Shown here piece by piece: positions 8,555 to 17,100 of a stretch of DNA of 64,000 nucleotides (the stretch's first letter is position 1; each line of letters begins with the position of its first letter). Origin of the DNA: Simiduia litorea (GTDB taxonomy: Bacteria; Pseudomonadota; Gammaproteobacteria; Pseudomonadales; Cellvibrionaceae). A program made the position numbers and the translations under genes. The DNA lies in the NCBI RefSeq assembly GCF_042853465.1, contig NZ_AP031497.1:3410001-3474000 (forward strand), read 5' to 3'. The notes beneath the pieces are model-generated. The model saw only the letters and a program-made list of their open reading frames with translations, did not search any database and was not told the origin of the DNA.

Positions 8555-9385
8555 TCATTGTCTTTGTTCAATATCATTTACGAATTTTTCTTGCTCATTA
8601 TTCTGTTTTGGGCTGCTGTAAAACCTTGCGCCTTTTAGCCATAGCTTTAAGGCTTGCCAATAAATGCCGCCTAACACTTTCGCTGTCATCCAGGGGAAGC
8701 GCCAAACCATGCCATTGAGTACCGTTTTAGTGCACTCTTCGCGCGTTAACTGCAAGCTAGCCTCAAAGGTCTTTCTATCTCCACCTAGCTCTTCCATTTG
8801 CATGGCGCTGGAAACAGCAATGTTCTGTAACCGTATACGAAGGTTTGTATCAGGCAGATTGCTTTTCAAACGATATTTTTGCTGCATCTGCATAAACGGT
8901 GATACATGTAACACCTTGCTAAATTCTTGCGCCTGCTCGACGGTTTTCTGGCGGTAATCAATGCTGTACACATAGCGATTATCCCAGGGCGTATTGGTAA
9001 CTTCGGCGAGCATGGCGTCGAGTTTAGTGCCGCTGACATCAAACACATAAAACAAGGTGATAGGATTCATACGCAAACCAAAACAGCGCGGGTTGGTCAG
9101 CATGCGAATGGGGCCGGCCGGTGTAAAACCTAGGGTTTGTTGTACCTTGTCAATTACCGCCTGCTTGATACTAATATCTGGATTGCCAAAGTAGTCCTGC
9201 CGACGCAGCCAAAAAGGCGCAAATTTTTCACACGACCAAAATATGGAGCGCGAACACAGGGCCGGAATTTCATCCAAATCCACATAGGCCATAAACACCC
9301 GGTAAGAAAACTGGTGCAACTTAGGTTTCCAGCGCGCGTGCTGAAGTAGCCCTGTGTAAATCCCGCTCGCCAGTTGTGCGTCCAT
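8555..9385 (-). CDS. DUF1365 family protein
   Basis: A 276-residue member of DUF1365, recognisable by its opening GIYTGLLQHARWKPKLHQFSYRVFMAYVDLDEI and the NPRCFGLRMNPITLFYVFD and KVLHVSPFMQMQQKYRL motifs. The family almost always sits between a flavin amine-oxidase-like gene and a cyclopropane synthase, as here. Its biochemical role is unknown; a part in the same lipid modification is inferred from context. The start is best placed at ATG 9385, whose A overlaps the TAA stop of the preceding gene, with AGGGG upstream; a GTG at 9391 is an alternative. Confidence 0.88.
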   Translation of the reverse strand: MDAQLASGIYTGLLQHARWKPKLHQFSYRVFMAYVDLDEIPALCSRSIFWSCEKFAPFWLRRQDYFGNPDISIKQAVIDKVQQTLGFTPAGPIRMLTNPRCFGLRMNPITLFYVFDVSGTKLDAMLAEVTNTPWDNRYVYSIDYRQKTVEQAQEFSKVLHVSPFMQMQQKYRLKSNLPDTNLRIRLQNIAVSSAMQMEELGGDRKTFEASLQLTREECTKTVLNGMVWRFPWMTAKVLGGIYWQALKLWLKGARFYSSPKQNNEQEKFVNDIEQRQ

Positions 9386-10635
9386 TACCACTTTGCCCCT
9401 AAGGCTGTGGCAACGCGAATACCGCTGTTGACGCCATCTTCATGAAAGCCGTTGGCCCAGTAGGCGCCACAAAACCAAGTGTTATTGCGACCATTAATAT
9501 CTGCCCAACGGGTCTGTGCGGTAACACCGGGCACGGTAAACTCCGGGTGATCATAGTGATAAACGCCCAAAACTTTATCCGGATCGATGGCCGAGGTGTG
9601 ATTGAGGGTGACGCAGAAAGTATGTTCCGACTCTAGCCCCTGTAATATATTCATGTTGTAGGTGAGCACTGGCCGCTCGTGCTTTTGTTGCAATAGGCGG
9701 CTGTTCCAACTGGACCACGCTAACTTTCGCGCCGGCAATACGCTAATGTCTGTGTGCAGCACCACCTCATTTGGCTGGTAGGGAATAGCGCCTAGAATGT
9801 CAGTTTCCGCCTGATTGGCATCGCCCAGAAGTTTCAACGCTTGATCGCTGTGGGTGCCGATGATGACCTGATCGAAGTGCTCACACTTGCCGTTATCAAA
9901 GCGAACGGTGACGCCCTGATCATCGCGTACAATGGTCGCAAGTCGGGTATTCAGTTTTATCTTGTGCGCAAAGCCTTTGGTTAATGGCTCTAGGTAAGCT
10001 TGTGAGCCGCCGATAAGGGTGCGCCACTGGGGTCGGTTGTTAACACTAAGCAGACCGTGATTATTAAAAAAGCGAATAAAAAATTCTACTGGAAAATCTA
10101 ACATCACCTGATCACCCGAGGACCAGATAGCAGCCCCCATAGGCACTAAGTACTGATGGGTAAACATCTTACCGTAACGATTTTCCACTAAATATTCGCG
10201 CAGGCTTTGCTGCGCCGGTATTTTACCCTGCTGCCAATGGGCCACAGACTCGCGATTAAAGCGCATGATATCGCGCAACATCGACCAGAAGCGCGGGCTG
10301 ATTAAATTACTTCGCTGCGCGAAAAGGGAATTTAGATTTTTGCCACTGTATTCGAGTTTGGATAGCTCATCGGTAACGCTGTAACTCATTTCTGCCGGCC
10401 GCGATGCCACGCCGAGCTGAGTCATCAGCCGAATAAAATTGGGGTAAGTCCAGTCGTTGTAGACGATAAAACCAGTATCAATAGCATGGGACTCGCCCTG
10501 GTAATTTATCTGTTTCGTGGCCGTGTGACCGCCGATGCGATCATCCGCTTCAAACACGGTAATGTCGTGCATCTCGTGCAACAGATAAGCCGCCGTTAAG
10601 CTTGAAATACCGCTACCAATAATCGCAATCTTCAC
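9385..10635 (-). CDS. FAD-dependent amine-oxidase-like oxidoreductase of the lipid cluster
   Basis: 416 residues with an N-terminal dinucleotide-binding fold (IAIIGSGISSLTAAYLL, residues 3-19, then FEADDRIGGHTAT), typical of the amine oxidase/phytoene desaturase-like group, and a C-terminal FAD motif region (WFCGAYWANGFHEDGVNSG). The start is GTG at 10635 with an AAGGA ribosome binding site. Coupled by stop/start overlap to the DUF1365 gene. Homologues in ChrR- or light-regulated clusters are thought to oxidise or desaturate acyl chains; the substrate is not determined here. Confidence 0.87.
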   Translation of the reverse strand: MKIAIIGSGISSLTAAYLLHEMHDITVFEADDRIGGHTATKQINYQGESHAIDTGFIVYNDWTYPNFIRLMTQLGVASRPAEMSYSVTDELSKLEYSGKNLNSLFAQRSNLISPRFWSMLRDIMRFNRESVAHWQQGKIPAQQSLREYLVENRYGKMFTHQYLVPMGAAIWSSGDQVMLDFPVEFFIRFFNNHGLLSVNNRPQWRTLIGGSQAYLEPLTKGFAHKIKLNTRLATIVRDDQGVTVRFDNGKCEHFDQVIIGTHSDQALKLLGDANQAETDILGAIPYQPNEVVLHTDISVLPARKLAWSSWNSRLLQQKHERPVLTYNMNILQGLESEHTFCVTLNHTSAIDPDKVLGVYHYDHPEFTVPGVTAQTRWADINGRNNTWFCGAYWANGFHEDGVNSGIRVATALGAKW

Positions 10636-10687
10636 AAAGGTTCCTTTTTTTACTATTCGGGTGTCGTTTCAACACGGTGTTTTGGGG

Positions 10688-11485
10688 TTAATACAGCGAC
10701 GGCGGTTTTCTAATTAACGCCGGCGCAAGCCAGCGCTCCCACACGGGGCCTAGGCTGCGCAATACCAGTAAGGGCCATGCCAAGCGCCGAGGAAAGCGAT
10801 GCAGTTTCTTACGTTTTTCACTGGCCCAAATAATTTCATCGGCAGCGCGCCCGCTCGCAATGAGGCCGGGCATCGGAAAATCATTTTTCGCTGTTAAGGG
10901 GGTGGCAACAAAACCGGGCTGCACTAGGGTTACATCAATATTGGCGGCCTTGAGATCAATGCGCAGTGTGGCAATAAAATAATCCAGCGCCGCCTTGGAG
11001 GCGCCATAAGCTTCGGCGCGCGGAAAGGGTAAAAGAGTGGAAAGACTAGACACCGCAACCACTTGCGCTCGGCTGCGCGTATTCGCCTGTGCGTTGCTGT
11101 GCGTGTTGGCGCGCAGCAGCGGTAAGGCGATGGCCAAACAGTTCACCACACCCTGAAAATTTGTGGCAAAAACACGTTCAAACAGTTTCGGCTCAAACAC
11201 CGGCAAGTCTACATATTCACAACAACCGGCATTAAGTATCACCATATCGAGCGAATCGGTGATGGCGTGTAACTCGGCTTTCGCAGCCGCCATGGATTCA
11301 GCATTACCCACGTCACAAGCCAGCGGTGTGAGCAAGTGCGGAAACTCGGCTTTAATGTCGGTAAAGGCGTCAGCACTGCGGGCAGAGGCAATAACCTGAT
11401 TACCTGCGCGTAACAACTTGACCAGTAACGCGCGCCCGATACCGCTCGATGCGCCGGTCAACCAAATGATTTTCCCGGTGATCAT
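10688..11485 (-). CDS. Short-chain dehydrogenase/reductase (SDR)
   Basis: 265-residue classical SDR. The cofactor motif TGASSGIG is at residues 10-17, the NAG motif in VILNAGCCEYVD, and the catalytic Ser and Tyr-x3-Lys in VAVSSLSTLLPFPRAEAYGASKAAL. A PGFVATPLT segment follows. Translation is coupled to the upstream NTF2-like gene by an ATGA overlap at 11482-11485. As second gene of the lipid operon it probably reduces or oxidises a carbonyl/alcohol intermediate; the substrate is unknown. Confidence 0.9.
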   Translation of the reverse strand: MITGKIIWLTGASSGIGRALLVKLLRAGNQVIASARSADAFTDIKAEFPHLLTPLACDVGNAESMAAAKAELHAITDSLDMVILNAGCCEYVDLPVFEPKLFERVFATNFQGVVNCLAIALPLLRANTHSNAQANTRSRAQVVAVSSLSTLLPFPRAEAYGASKAALDYFIATLRIDLKAANIDVTLVQPGFVATPLTAKNDFPMPGLIASGRAADEIIWASEKRKKLHRFPRRLAWPLLVLRSLGPVWERWLAPALIRKPPSLY

Positions 11486-11946
11486 TTGCTGGCACTCAAA
11501 GGCTGGCTGCTAAAATCGTGACTCGCCGTTGCCAAACGCTTGCGCAACCAGGTAATGAAACGCCCGAACATCGGAATTTTTTCATACACCATGGCACCCA
11601 TATCGTAAAAATCTTCATGCTCGATGATAAGGTCGTGGGCAATCTTCAAACGCGTAACGCCAGGCACCACAACGTCTCTGCCACCGGCCAAGGTTTTGTG
11701 CTGGAACACCATCTGCCACTGAATAAACACGTCATCGTCCTGCCTCGCTTGATGTAAGTAGGCAAAACGGCAAGACACCAAATTTGTGCACATGTCCGTG
11801 AAATAGCCAATGATATGGTCTAGCCCTACCACTTTGTGGATGGGGTCTATAAACACCGCATCTTTGGCATAGATGCTGTTCAGTTGACTTACACTGCGGC
11901 TATCGAAGGTTGCGTAGCAGGCTTTAAATCTCTCTATCACTGGCAT
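11482..11946 (-). CDS. NTF2-like / SnoaL-type protein
   Basis: A small alpha+beta-barrel protein of the NTF2/SnoaL superfamily (154 residues): opening FKACYATFDSRSVSQLNSIYAKDAVFIDPIHKVVGLDHIIGYF is the family's helix-then-strand signature with the D-P/H pocket residues. First gene of the minus-strand operon. ATG at 11946 has AGGAG at a 9-nt spacing and is preferred; GTG at 11952 is only 3 nt from the same site. Such proteins act as small enzymes or binding proteins; in this cluster family it is constant but uncharacterised. Confidence 0.82.
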   Translation of the reverse strand: MPVIERFKACYATFDSRSVSQLNSIYAKDAVFIDPIHKVVGLDHIIGYFTDMCTNLVSCRFAYLHQARQDDDVFIQWQMVFQHKTLAGGRDVVVPGVTRLKIAHDLIIEHEDFYDMGAMVYEKIPMFGRFITWLRKRLATASHDFSSQPLSASK

Positions 11947-11972
11947 TATCACTTTCTCCTGATTCCTGACCT

Positions 11973-12002
11973 TTAATACGCTCGCCCCCGGCCACTAGAT
12001 CA
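11973..12002 (-). promoter_or_regulatory. Candidate ChrR-sigma (RpoE-type) promoter of the lipid operon
   Basis: On the minus strand TGATCT (12002-11997), 18-bp spacer, TATTAA (11978-11973). The published Rhodobacter RpoE/ChrR-type consensus as I recall it is TGATCC, 18 bp, TAAnTA. The predicted transcript start would lie about 20 nt upstream of the first gene's ATG. Prediction by eye only. Confidence 0.5.
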
Positions 12003-12039
12003 CCCTAGTGCAACCCCTCTAAAACCTTAGCTCACCGAT

Positions 12040-12069
12040 TGATCCATTGGTTGATATTGCCCGTATAGA
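12040..12069 (+). promoter_or_regulatory. Candidate autoregulatory ECF sigma promoter
   Basis: TGATCC (12040-12045), exactly 18 bp, then TATAGA (12064-12069), about 70 bp upstream of the sigma factor start. The -35 matches the RpoE/ChrR-type consensus fully. Autoregulation of the sigma gene is usual in this group. Confidence 0.6.
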
Positions 12070-12139
12070 GTCAGTAAGGATTGATCATTCACCTTGGCAA
12101 TTGACTTTTCACTAGTGGAACACTTGGATTTGACCAACT

Positions 12140-12796
12140 ATGATGGCGATGAACATGACTAAGCCGCGCCCTCACATCGGCGCCGCCACAAATGGCACCG
12201 AGCCGCGGAGCACAACTGTGAATGACCCCTCTCACCGAGACGACGAGTGGAGCCAGCTACTTGAAAGCATCGCCCAGCAGCGCTGTAAGACGTCTTTCGC
12301 TCAGTTCTTCAATCATTTTTCCCCTTTGCTCAAAGGCTTCCTGATTAAGGGGTCGCGCCTCAACCACGCGCAAGCGGAAGAGCTGGTGCAGGAGGTGATG
12401 ATTAAAGTGTGGCAGCGCGCTGGCCAGTTTGATGCCAAAAAATCCTCAGCCAGCACGTGGCTTTACACCATCGCCCGTAACAGCCGTATCGATTGGCTGC
12501 GCCGGCAAGCCAACGCGGTGACGGAAGAGTTAGCGGCAGACGACTTATACGAAGACGAAACCAGCGAAACGCCCTTCTCGCTCTTGCAGCACCATCGCCA
12601 GCATAACTCTGTACACGATGCCCTCGCAGGCCTTCCCGATGAACAAGCACTGGTGCTGCGCAAAGTCTATATGGAGGGGTTATCACACTCCGAAGTATCC
12701 GAGGATTTAGCACTCCCCCTAGGCACCGTGAAATCCCGCGTGCGCCTAGCGTTGAAGAAACTCCAAGATGTTATTGGCCGCGAGGTCTTGGCATAA
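12140..12796 (+). CDS. ECF RNA polymerase sigma factor (RpoE/ChrR group)
   Basis: 218-residue ECF sigma factor. Region 2 is at about residues 55-120 (AEELVQEVMIKVWQRAGQFDAKKSSASTWLYTIARNSRIDWLRRQ split over its core helices) and region 4 at about 160-210, with the helix-turn-helix SHSEVSEDLALPLGTVKSRVRLALKKL. It is followed after a short gap by a ChrR-type anti-sigma gene, which places it with the singlet-oxygen-responsive ECF group studied in Rhodobacter and Caulobacter. The likely regulon includes the divergent lipid operon, as both carry TGATC-type promoters. The N-terminal 35 residues are poorly conserved-looking and several ATG codons (12140, 12143, 12149, 12155) compete, so the start is uncertain. 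Confidence 0.92.
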   Translation: MMAMNMTKPRPHIGAATNGTEPRSTTVNDPSHRDDEWSQLLESIAQQRCKTSFAQFFNHFSPLLKGFLIKGSRLNHAQAEELVQEVMIKVWQRAGQFDAKKSSASTWLYTIARNSRIDWLRRQANAVTEELAADDLYEDETSETPFSLLQHHRQHNSVHDALAGLPDEQALVLRKVYMEGLSHSEVSEDLALPLGTVKSRVRLALKKLQDVIGREVLA

Positions 12797-12824
12797 CATG
12801 CGCGAGCATGAGCAGGTAAACACT

Positions 12825-13472
12825 ATGATTAAACATCACCCAGACGATAACTTATTAGTCGAATTTAGCGCCGGCACCTTAGCCTTCGCTCAATCTATCG
12901 CGGTCTCTTCTCACTTGCACTTTTGCGACCATTGTCGACGTAGAGCCGAGCGCTTAAATAGTATTGGCGCCAATTTAATGAGTGATTGCGATTCCGTGGC
13001 GGTGAGTGAAGACTTACTCGACAAGGTATTCAGCAAACTCGATCAACCCGGTAAAACTGAGGTGCGAGTACCTAAAGGGCGATCAAAAATGCCAAGAGTC
13101 ATCGATAAGCTGCTGACGCAACAGGGCCAGCCGCGCTGGCAGTTTTTAACTCCTTCACTGGATATGGCGCGATTGCACACTGGGCAACAAGAATTTGAAG
13201 TGGCCTTGCACCGGATCAAAGCCGGTGGCAGCGTGGCCGAACACGACCACCGGGGAACAGAAATTACACTGGTGTTAGACGGTAGTTTTTCAGATGAGAA
13301 CGGCATTTATCACGAAGGTGATTTTTTGATGCGCGACGCAGGCCAAGTTCATCGCCCACTCGCCAGCCGCGATGCGCCGTGCATTTGCCTTTCAGTGGTA
13401 GCGGCGCCGGTGCGCATGACCGGTAAATTCACCCGCTTGTTAAACCCCTTCTTGAGCTTCAAACCCCAATAG
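12825..13472 (+). CDS. chrR: ChrR-type zinc anti-sigma factor with cupin domain
   Basis: Binds and silences the ECF sigma factor until singlet oxygen or related oxidants trigger its release. Counting from ATG 12825 (AGG upstream), the N-terminal zinc anti-sigma domain has His4/His5, His30, Cys34 and Cys37 (H-x3-C-x2-C), and the C-terminal cupin has His140, His142, Glu146 and His176. These positions are within one residue of the zinc ligands known for Rhodobacter ChrR, so both domains should be functional. Length 215 residues is standard. An upstream ATG at 12798, two bases after the sigma stop, is a possible longer start. The gene's end overlaps the convergent thioesterase gene by 14 bp. Confidence 0.92.
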   Translation: MIKHHPDDNLLVEFSAGTLAFAQSIAVSSHLHFCDHCRRRAERLNSIGANLMSDCDSVAVSEDLLDKVFSKLDQPGKTEVRVPKGRSKMPRVIDKLLTQQGQPRWQFLTPSLDMARLHTGQQEFEVALHRIKAGGSVAEHDHRGTEITLVLDGSFSDENGIYHEGDFLMRDAGQVHRPLASRDAPCICLSVVAAPVRMTGKFTRLLNPFLSFKPQ

Positions 13473-13908
13473 GCCGTTCCATCACCGTAGAACTGGCGCG
13501 TGCGTGCGCCAGCTGCTTATCGCCGGCATAGACCACGGCGTCGATAAACACCAAGCGCCGGGTTTGCTCGGTAATCACCGCCTCTACTTCAAAATGCGTT
13601 AGATCGGGCGTAATCGGTCGAATATAGCTGGTATTGAGCTGAGTAGTCACCGACGGTTGCGCCACCAAAAAAGTTAGCGGGCCAATGGTATTATCGATGG
13701 CGCCGACTATTAAACCTCCCTGCATATAACCCATTGGGTTGGCGAACTCTGGCTTAACGGGAAAGCGCACCCTCAAGCGTTTGGCCTCTGGATCAAAATG
13801 CAAAAACTCGCCGCCCATCGTCGTGAAACAAGCGGGCGGGAATTGCAGCGGTAGATCGGGAAAACGGGCCTTGAGCTGTGCGGTTATAGCATCGACGGGG
13901 TCTGGCAT
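13459..13908 (-). CDS. PaaI-type hotdog-fold thioesterase
   Basis: 149-residue single hotdog domain. The central helix segment NPMGYMQGGLIVGAIDNTIGPL carries the G-x-x-x-G-G and acidic residue (Asp) pattern of PaaI/YigI thioesterases acting on acyl-CoA, followed by the strands TTQLNTSYIRPI and FIDAVVYAGDKQLAHARAS. The start at ATG 13908 has an AGGA site and fits family length; an in-frame ATG at 13962 would add 18 unconserved residues. Convergent with and overlapping chrR. It may be unrelated to the lipid operon. Confidence 0.82.
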   Translation of the reverse strand: MPDPVDAITAQLKARFPDLPLQFPPACFTTMGGEFLHFDPEAKRLRVRFPVKPEFANPMGYMQGGLIVGAIDNTIGPLTFLVAQPSVTTQLNTSYIRPITPDLTHFEVEAVITEQTRRLVFIDAVVYAGDKQLAHARASSTVMERPIGV

Positions 13909-14038
13909 GGATAAGCATCCTGACTGAATTGCAAAAGGCCATAGTACCGGAAACTCGGCCATCAGGCAGTGACGAAAAACGTCACCTTATTGCCGCCAGC
14001 ATGACCTTTACCCCTGTTCGCGCTTTTTCCCACAACCC

Positions 14039-14065
14039 TGGCACTGAGGGATGAGCTCAGTGCCA
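14039..14065 (-). terminator. Hairpin downstream of the ABC-permease gene
   Basis: A 10-bp perfect stem (TGGCACTGAG with CTCAGTGCCA) and 7-nt loop, about 50 bp beyond the stop of the permease gene. No T-tract follows on the minus strand, so it may stabilise the 3' end rather than terminate on its own. Confidence 0.4.
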
Positions 14066-14112
14066 CAAGCAGGTAGGGGCCGACTCAGCAACCGGGCCTT
14101 ACCTCACTCCAA

Positions 14113-17100
14113 TTAATCCACGTCGACGGCCAGAAGGTTATCATCCGCGTTGCGATCAATCATTTTAATGTAGGGGTCAATACCGGCAAACACTGGCAAT
14201 TCATCAAGCACCAATGTCACCGTGTTAGGCCCAGATTTAATGAGATGCTTTGCCAAATAAAGAACGTGATCACTGCCCTTGGCGCTATCGGGGTCTTGAG
14301 TGAAAACGCCTATATCGAATTGATCAGCGAGCGACACCTCAGTTTCTTCGCCTTGACCGTCGGCGTAGATTTTTTTAGCGTCAATTTCTAAGGTCAACTG
14401 AAAACGCCCGTCCGCTTGCTTAACGGCCCGAGCACTGTCAATTTTTAAATCGAAAAGCGTAATTTTCGTGAACAGATCATCGATAAATGCATGGTCTTGC
14501 GCTGGTATTTCGGCCTTGAGGAAGCGCAGTAGATCTAGCGTGGTTGGATAGGGGTCAGCGGCATATTGGTAGGCTTGTAAAAAATGCTTCAACGCCGTAT
14601 TAATTGCCGTTTCACCATAGCGATCACGCAGTGCATACATCACCACACCACCCTTCTGATAGTGAATATAGGATTGATTCTCAGCACGGTACAGCGGCAT
14701 TTCCTCAAGAATTTCCTGACTTCTAGTGCGCAAGTAGCGCTCCATTTCCCACTTCAGGAATTTCCGCAATTGATCTTTTCCAAGCGCCTTTTCCATGACC
14801 ATATACGCCGAGTATTCAGCCAAGGTCTCTGACAACACGGCACCACCCTGAACATTGGCAGGAATAACTTGGTGGCCCCACCACTGGTGCGCCATTTCAT
14901 GGGCCGTTACGAAATACACGTAATCAATTGCCTCTTCATCACGCAAATCTGCAATAAAACCCAAATTTTCTGAGTAGGGAATTGTATTGGCAAAACTTTG
15001 AGCAAAATCAGCGTAGCGAGGAAATTCTATGATGCGAACCTGACGATGCTGGTAGGGCGAAAATGCTTCACCAAAATAATCTAGCGAGGATTTCACCGCA
15101 GTAACCATCCGCTCCACATTCATGGCGTGGCTTGGCTGATGATAGACCTCAATGCTAACGCCCTTGTACAGCTCTTTATATGCCGCCAGCTCAGCCGACA
15201 TAAACGCCATAAAATGAAACATCGGGGTGTCCATTTTATAATGAAAATACCGCCGACCTTCCGCCTGCCATTCGCGCTCTAAATAACCCGGCGATATCGC
15301 AAATTGTTCGGCGCTGGTAGACACCACCGTTTCGAAGTTAATGAAATCTGCTTCCTTACCAATAAAATTAGTACCATATTGGCTTTCGTCTTCGAGCTTA
15401 GGCAGACGTTGAAGTTCGGGCAAATCACGTTTACGTCGCTCGTGCCTGTCGGCAATTTCTGCGTCGGCGTTGTAACCAAACTGCGGAAATATTTCTTTAT
15501 TGTTTACAAACGATCCGTTGTATACCAATCGAGTGTCAGACGCTTGATCGACAAAACCAGGATTTGCGCGGCTGAAGCTAAAATTCATATTGCGGGTTTC
15601 ACCTATTTGTACAGCCGGCTCAAACTCAACCCAACTGACAAACAATTTATCATCGCGCTCAACCTCCACACCACCATCGATATCAAAATTTAACGCTCGG
15701 TGCTTCCCTCCATCCCACACAACCATCATTCGCTTGAGCGGCGTTTTATTTTTATTTACCAACTGGTAAACACCATTGACCGATAAACGCCGCTCGGCTG
15801 GGTAGAAGTCGACATCGGCGTATACATCGGTAATGGTTAACACATTCTCAGATTGAAAGGGCTTATACCGACGCTCGTACTCCGCTTGGCGATCAAGCAG
15901 ATCATCCGAACTTTGGAAACTATTCACAACGCGGGTTTGGTAATAGATCACACTACCAAAACCTAAAAACAGTACCAGCCCGAGCACGACACCGAGCTGA
16001 CCTGCACGCCCGAGGTTGTAACGCAACAAGCCAAACCGATGTTTTAAGCCTTGTTGCGCACCTCGACGCCAAAGGCCAAATCCGGCAACCGTAAGCACCA
16101 AGGTCAAACCAAACCAATACAGGTTGTACACTAACGATGGCAATAGATAATGGCCAAAGCCATTAATATCTGAATAAAGCACGCGCGGCGCGGTGCCAAA
16201 ACGCCACATATTGTGTTCCAGCCCTAACTGACGAGCCACGATAGAACCGACAAAATAGGTGACAAATAAAAGCATGCCTACATATTTATTCGGGCTTAAT
16301 ATCTGAATAAATACGGCGAGCAAGGCGAGCATAATCATTGGCAGGATGAAATTTAAACCTAACAAACCTGCATAAACGGTCAACTCTATCTGCGTATAGC
16401 CTTTTGCCAGCTGATAAAGCACAGCAAACACCACACCCAATATCGATAGACACGTGATAATTGCAACTAAGGCAAATACTTTTGGAAAGTACAACCCCCA
16501 ATTTTTTATCGGCGTGGACTCCACTATATCGCCTATACCTAGTTGTCGATCACGCCACACCGTCTCGGCCGAGTAGTAGGTTAATACAATCAGCATCATG
16601 ACCGAGAAAGAGCCAATTACATAGTCGGCCATGGTTCGAGTAAGCGGCCAATTCTTGGTGCCGAATGCACCGTCGTTATCAAATGCAATAAGCCCGAGAC
16701 TAAAAAGCGAGATAATACACAAAACTAAAAAGGGTGCGCTTTTAATAACCTGCAGCACTTCAAAATGGCTGCGCGCCCAGAATTTCGGCCACTGACTAGC
16801 GCTTAAATTAGCGCCATAATTTACAGGCTTAACGGGTGCTCGTTGGGTATCGTTCTTGGCCTTGTCGCTACCTAACTTTGCAGGCCGACGCACATCGATA
16901 AGCCAGTGTGCGCAAACCATCATAGCCACCGTAATAGACAGCCACATAAGTCGGTTGAGCAACAAAGCACCATCGAGCGATACTAACTGCGTATTTCGTT
17001 CGTGAGCAGTCCAGAAACGAGTGGCCTCACCGAACGCGCCCAAACCGAAAGGATCTAGGTAGGCGGCCCACAAAACATAGCTCGGGTCTGACAGTAAGGT

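Noticed and set aside
12402..12713. Minus-strand frame inside the sigma factor gene
   Set aside because: Shadow of the ECF gene with no recognisable domain.
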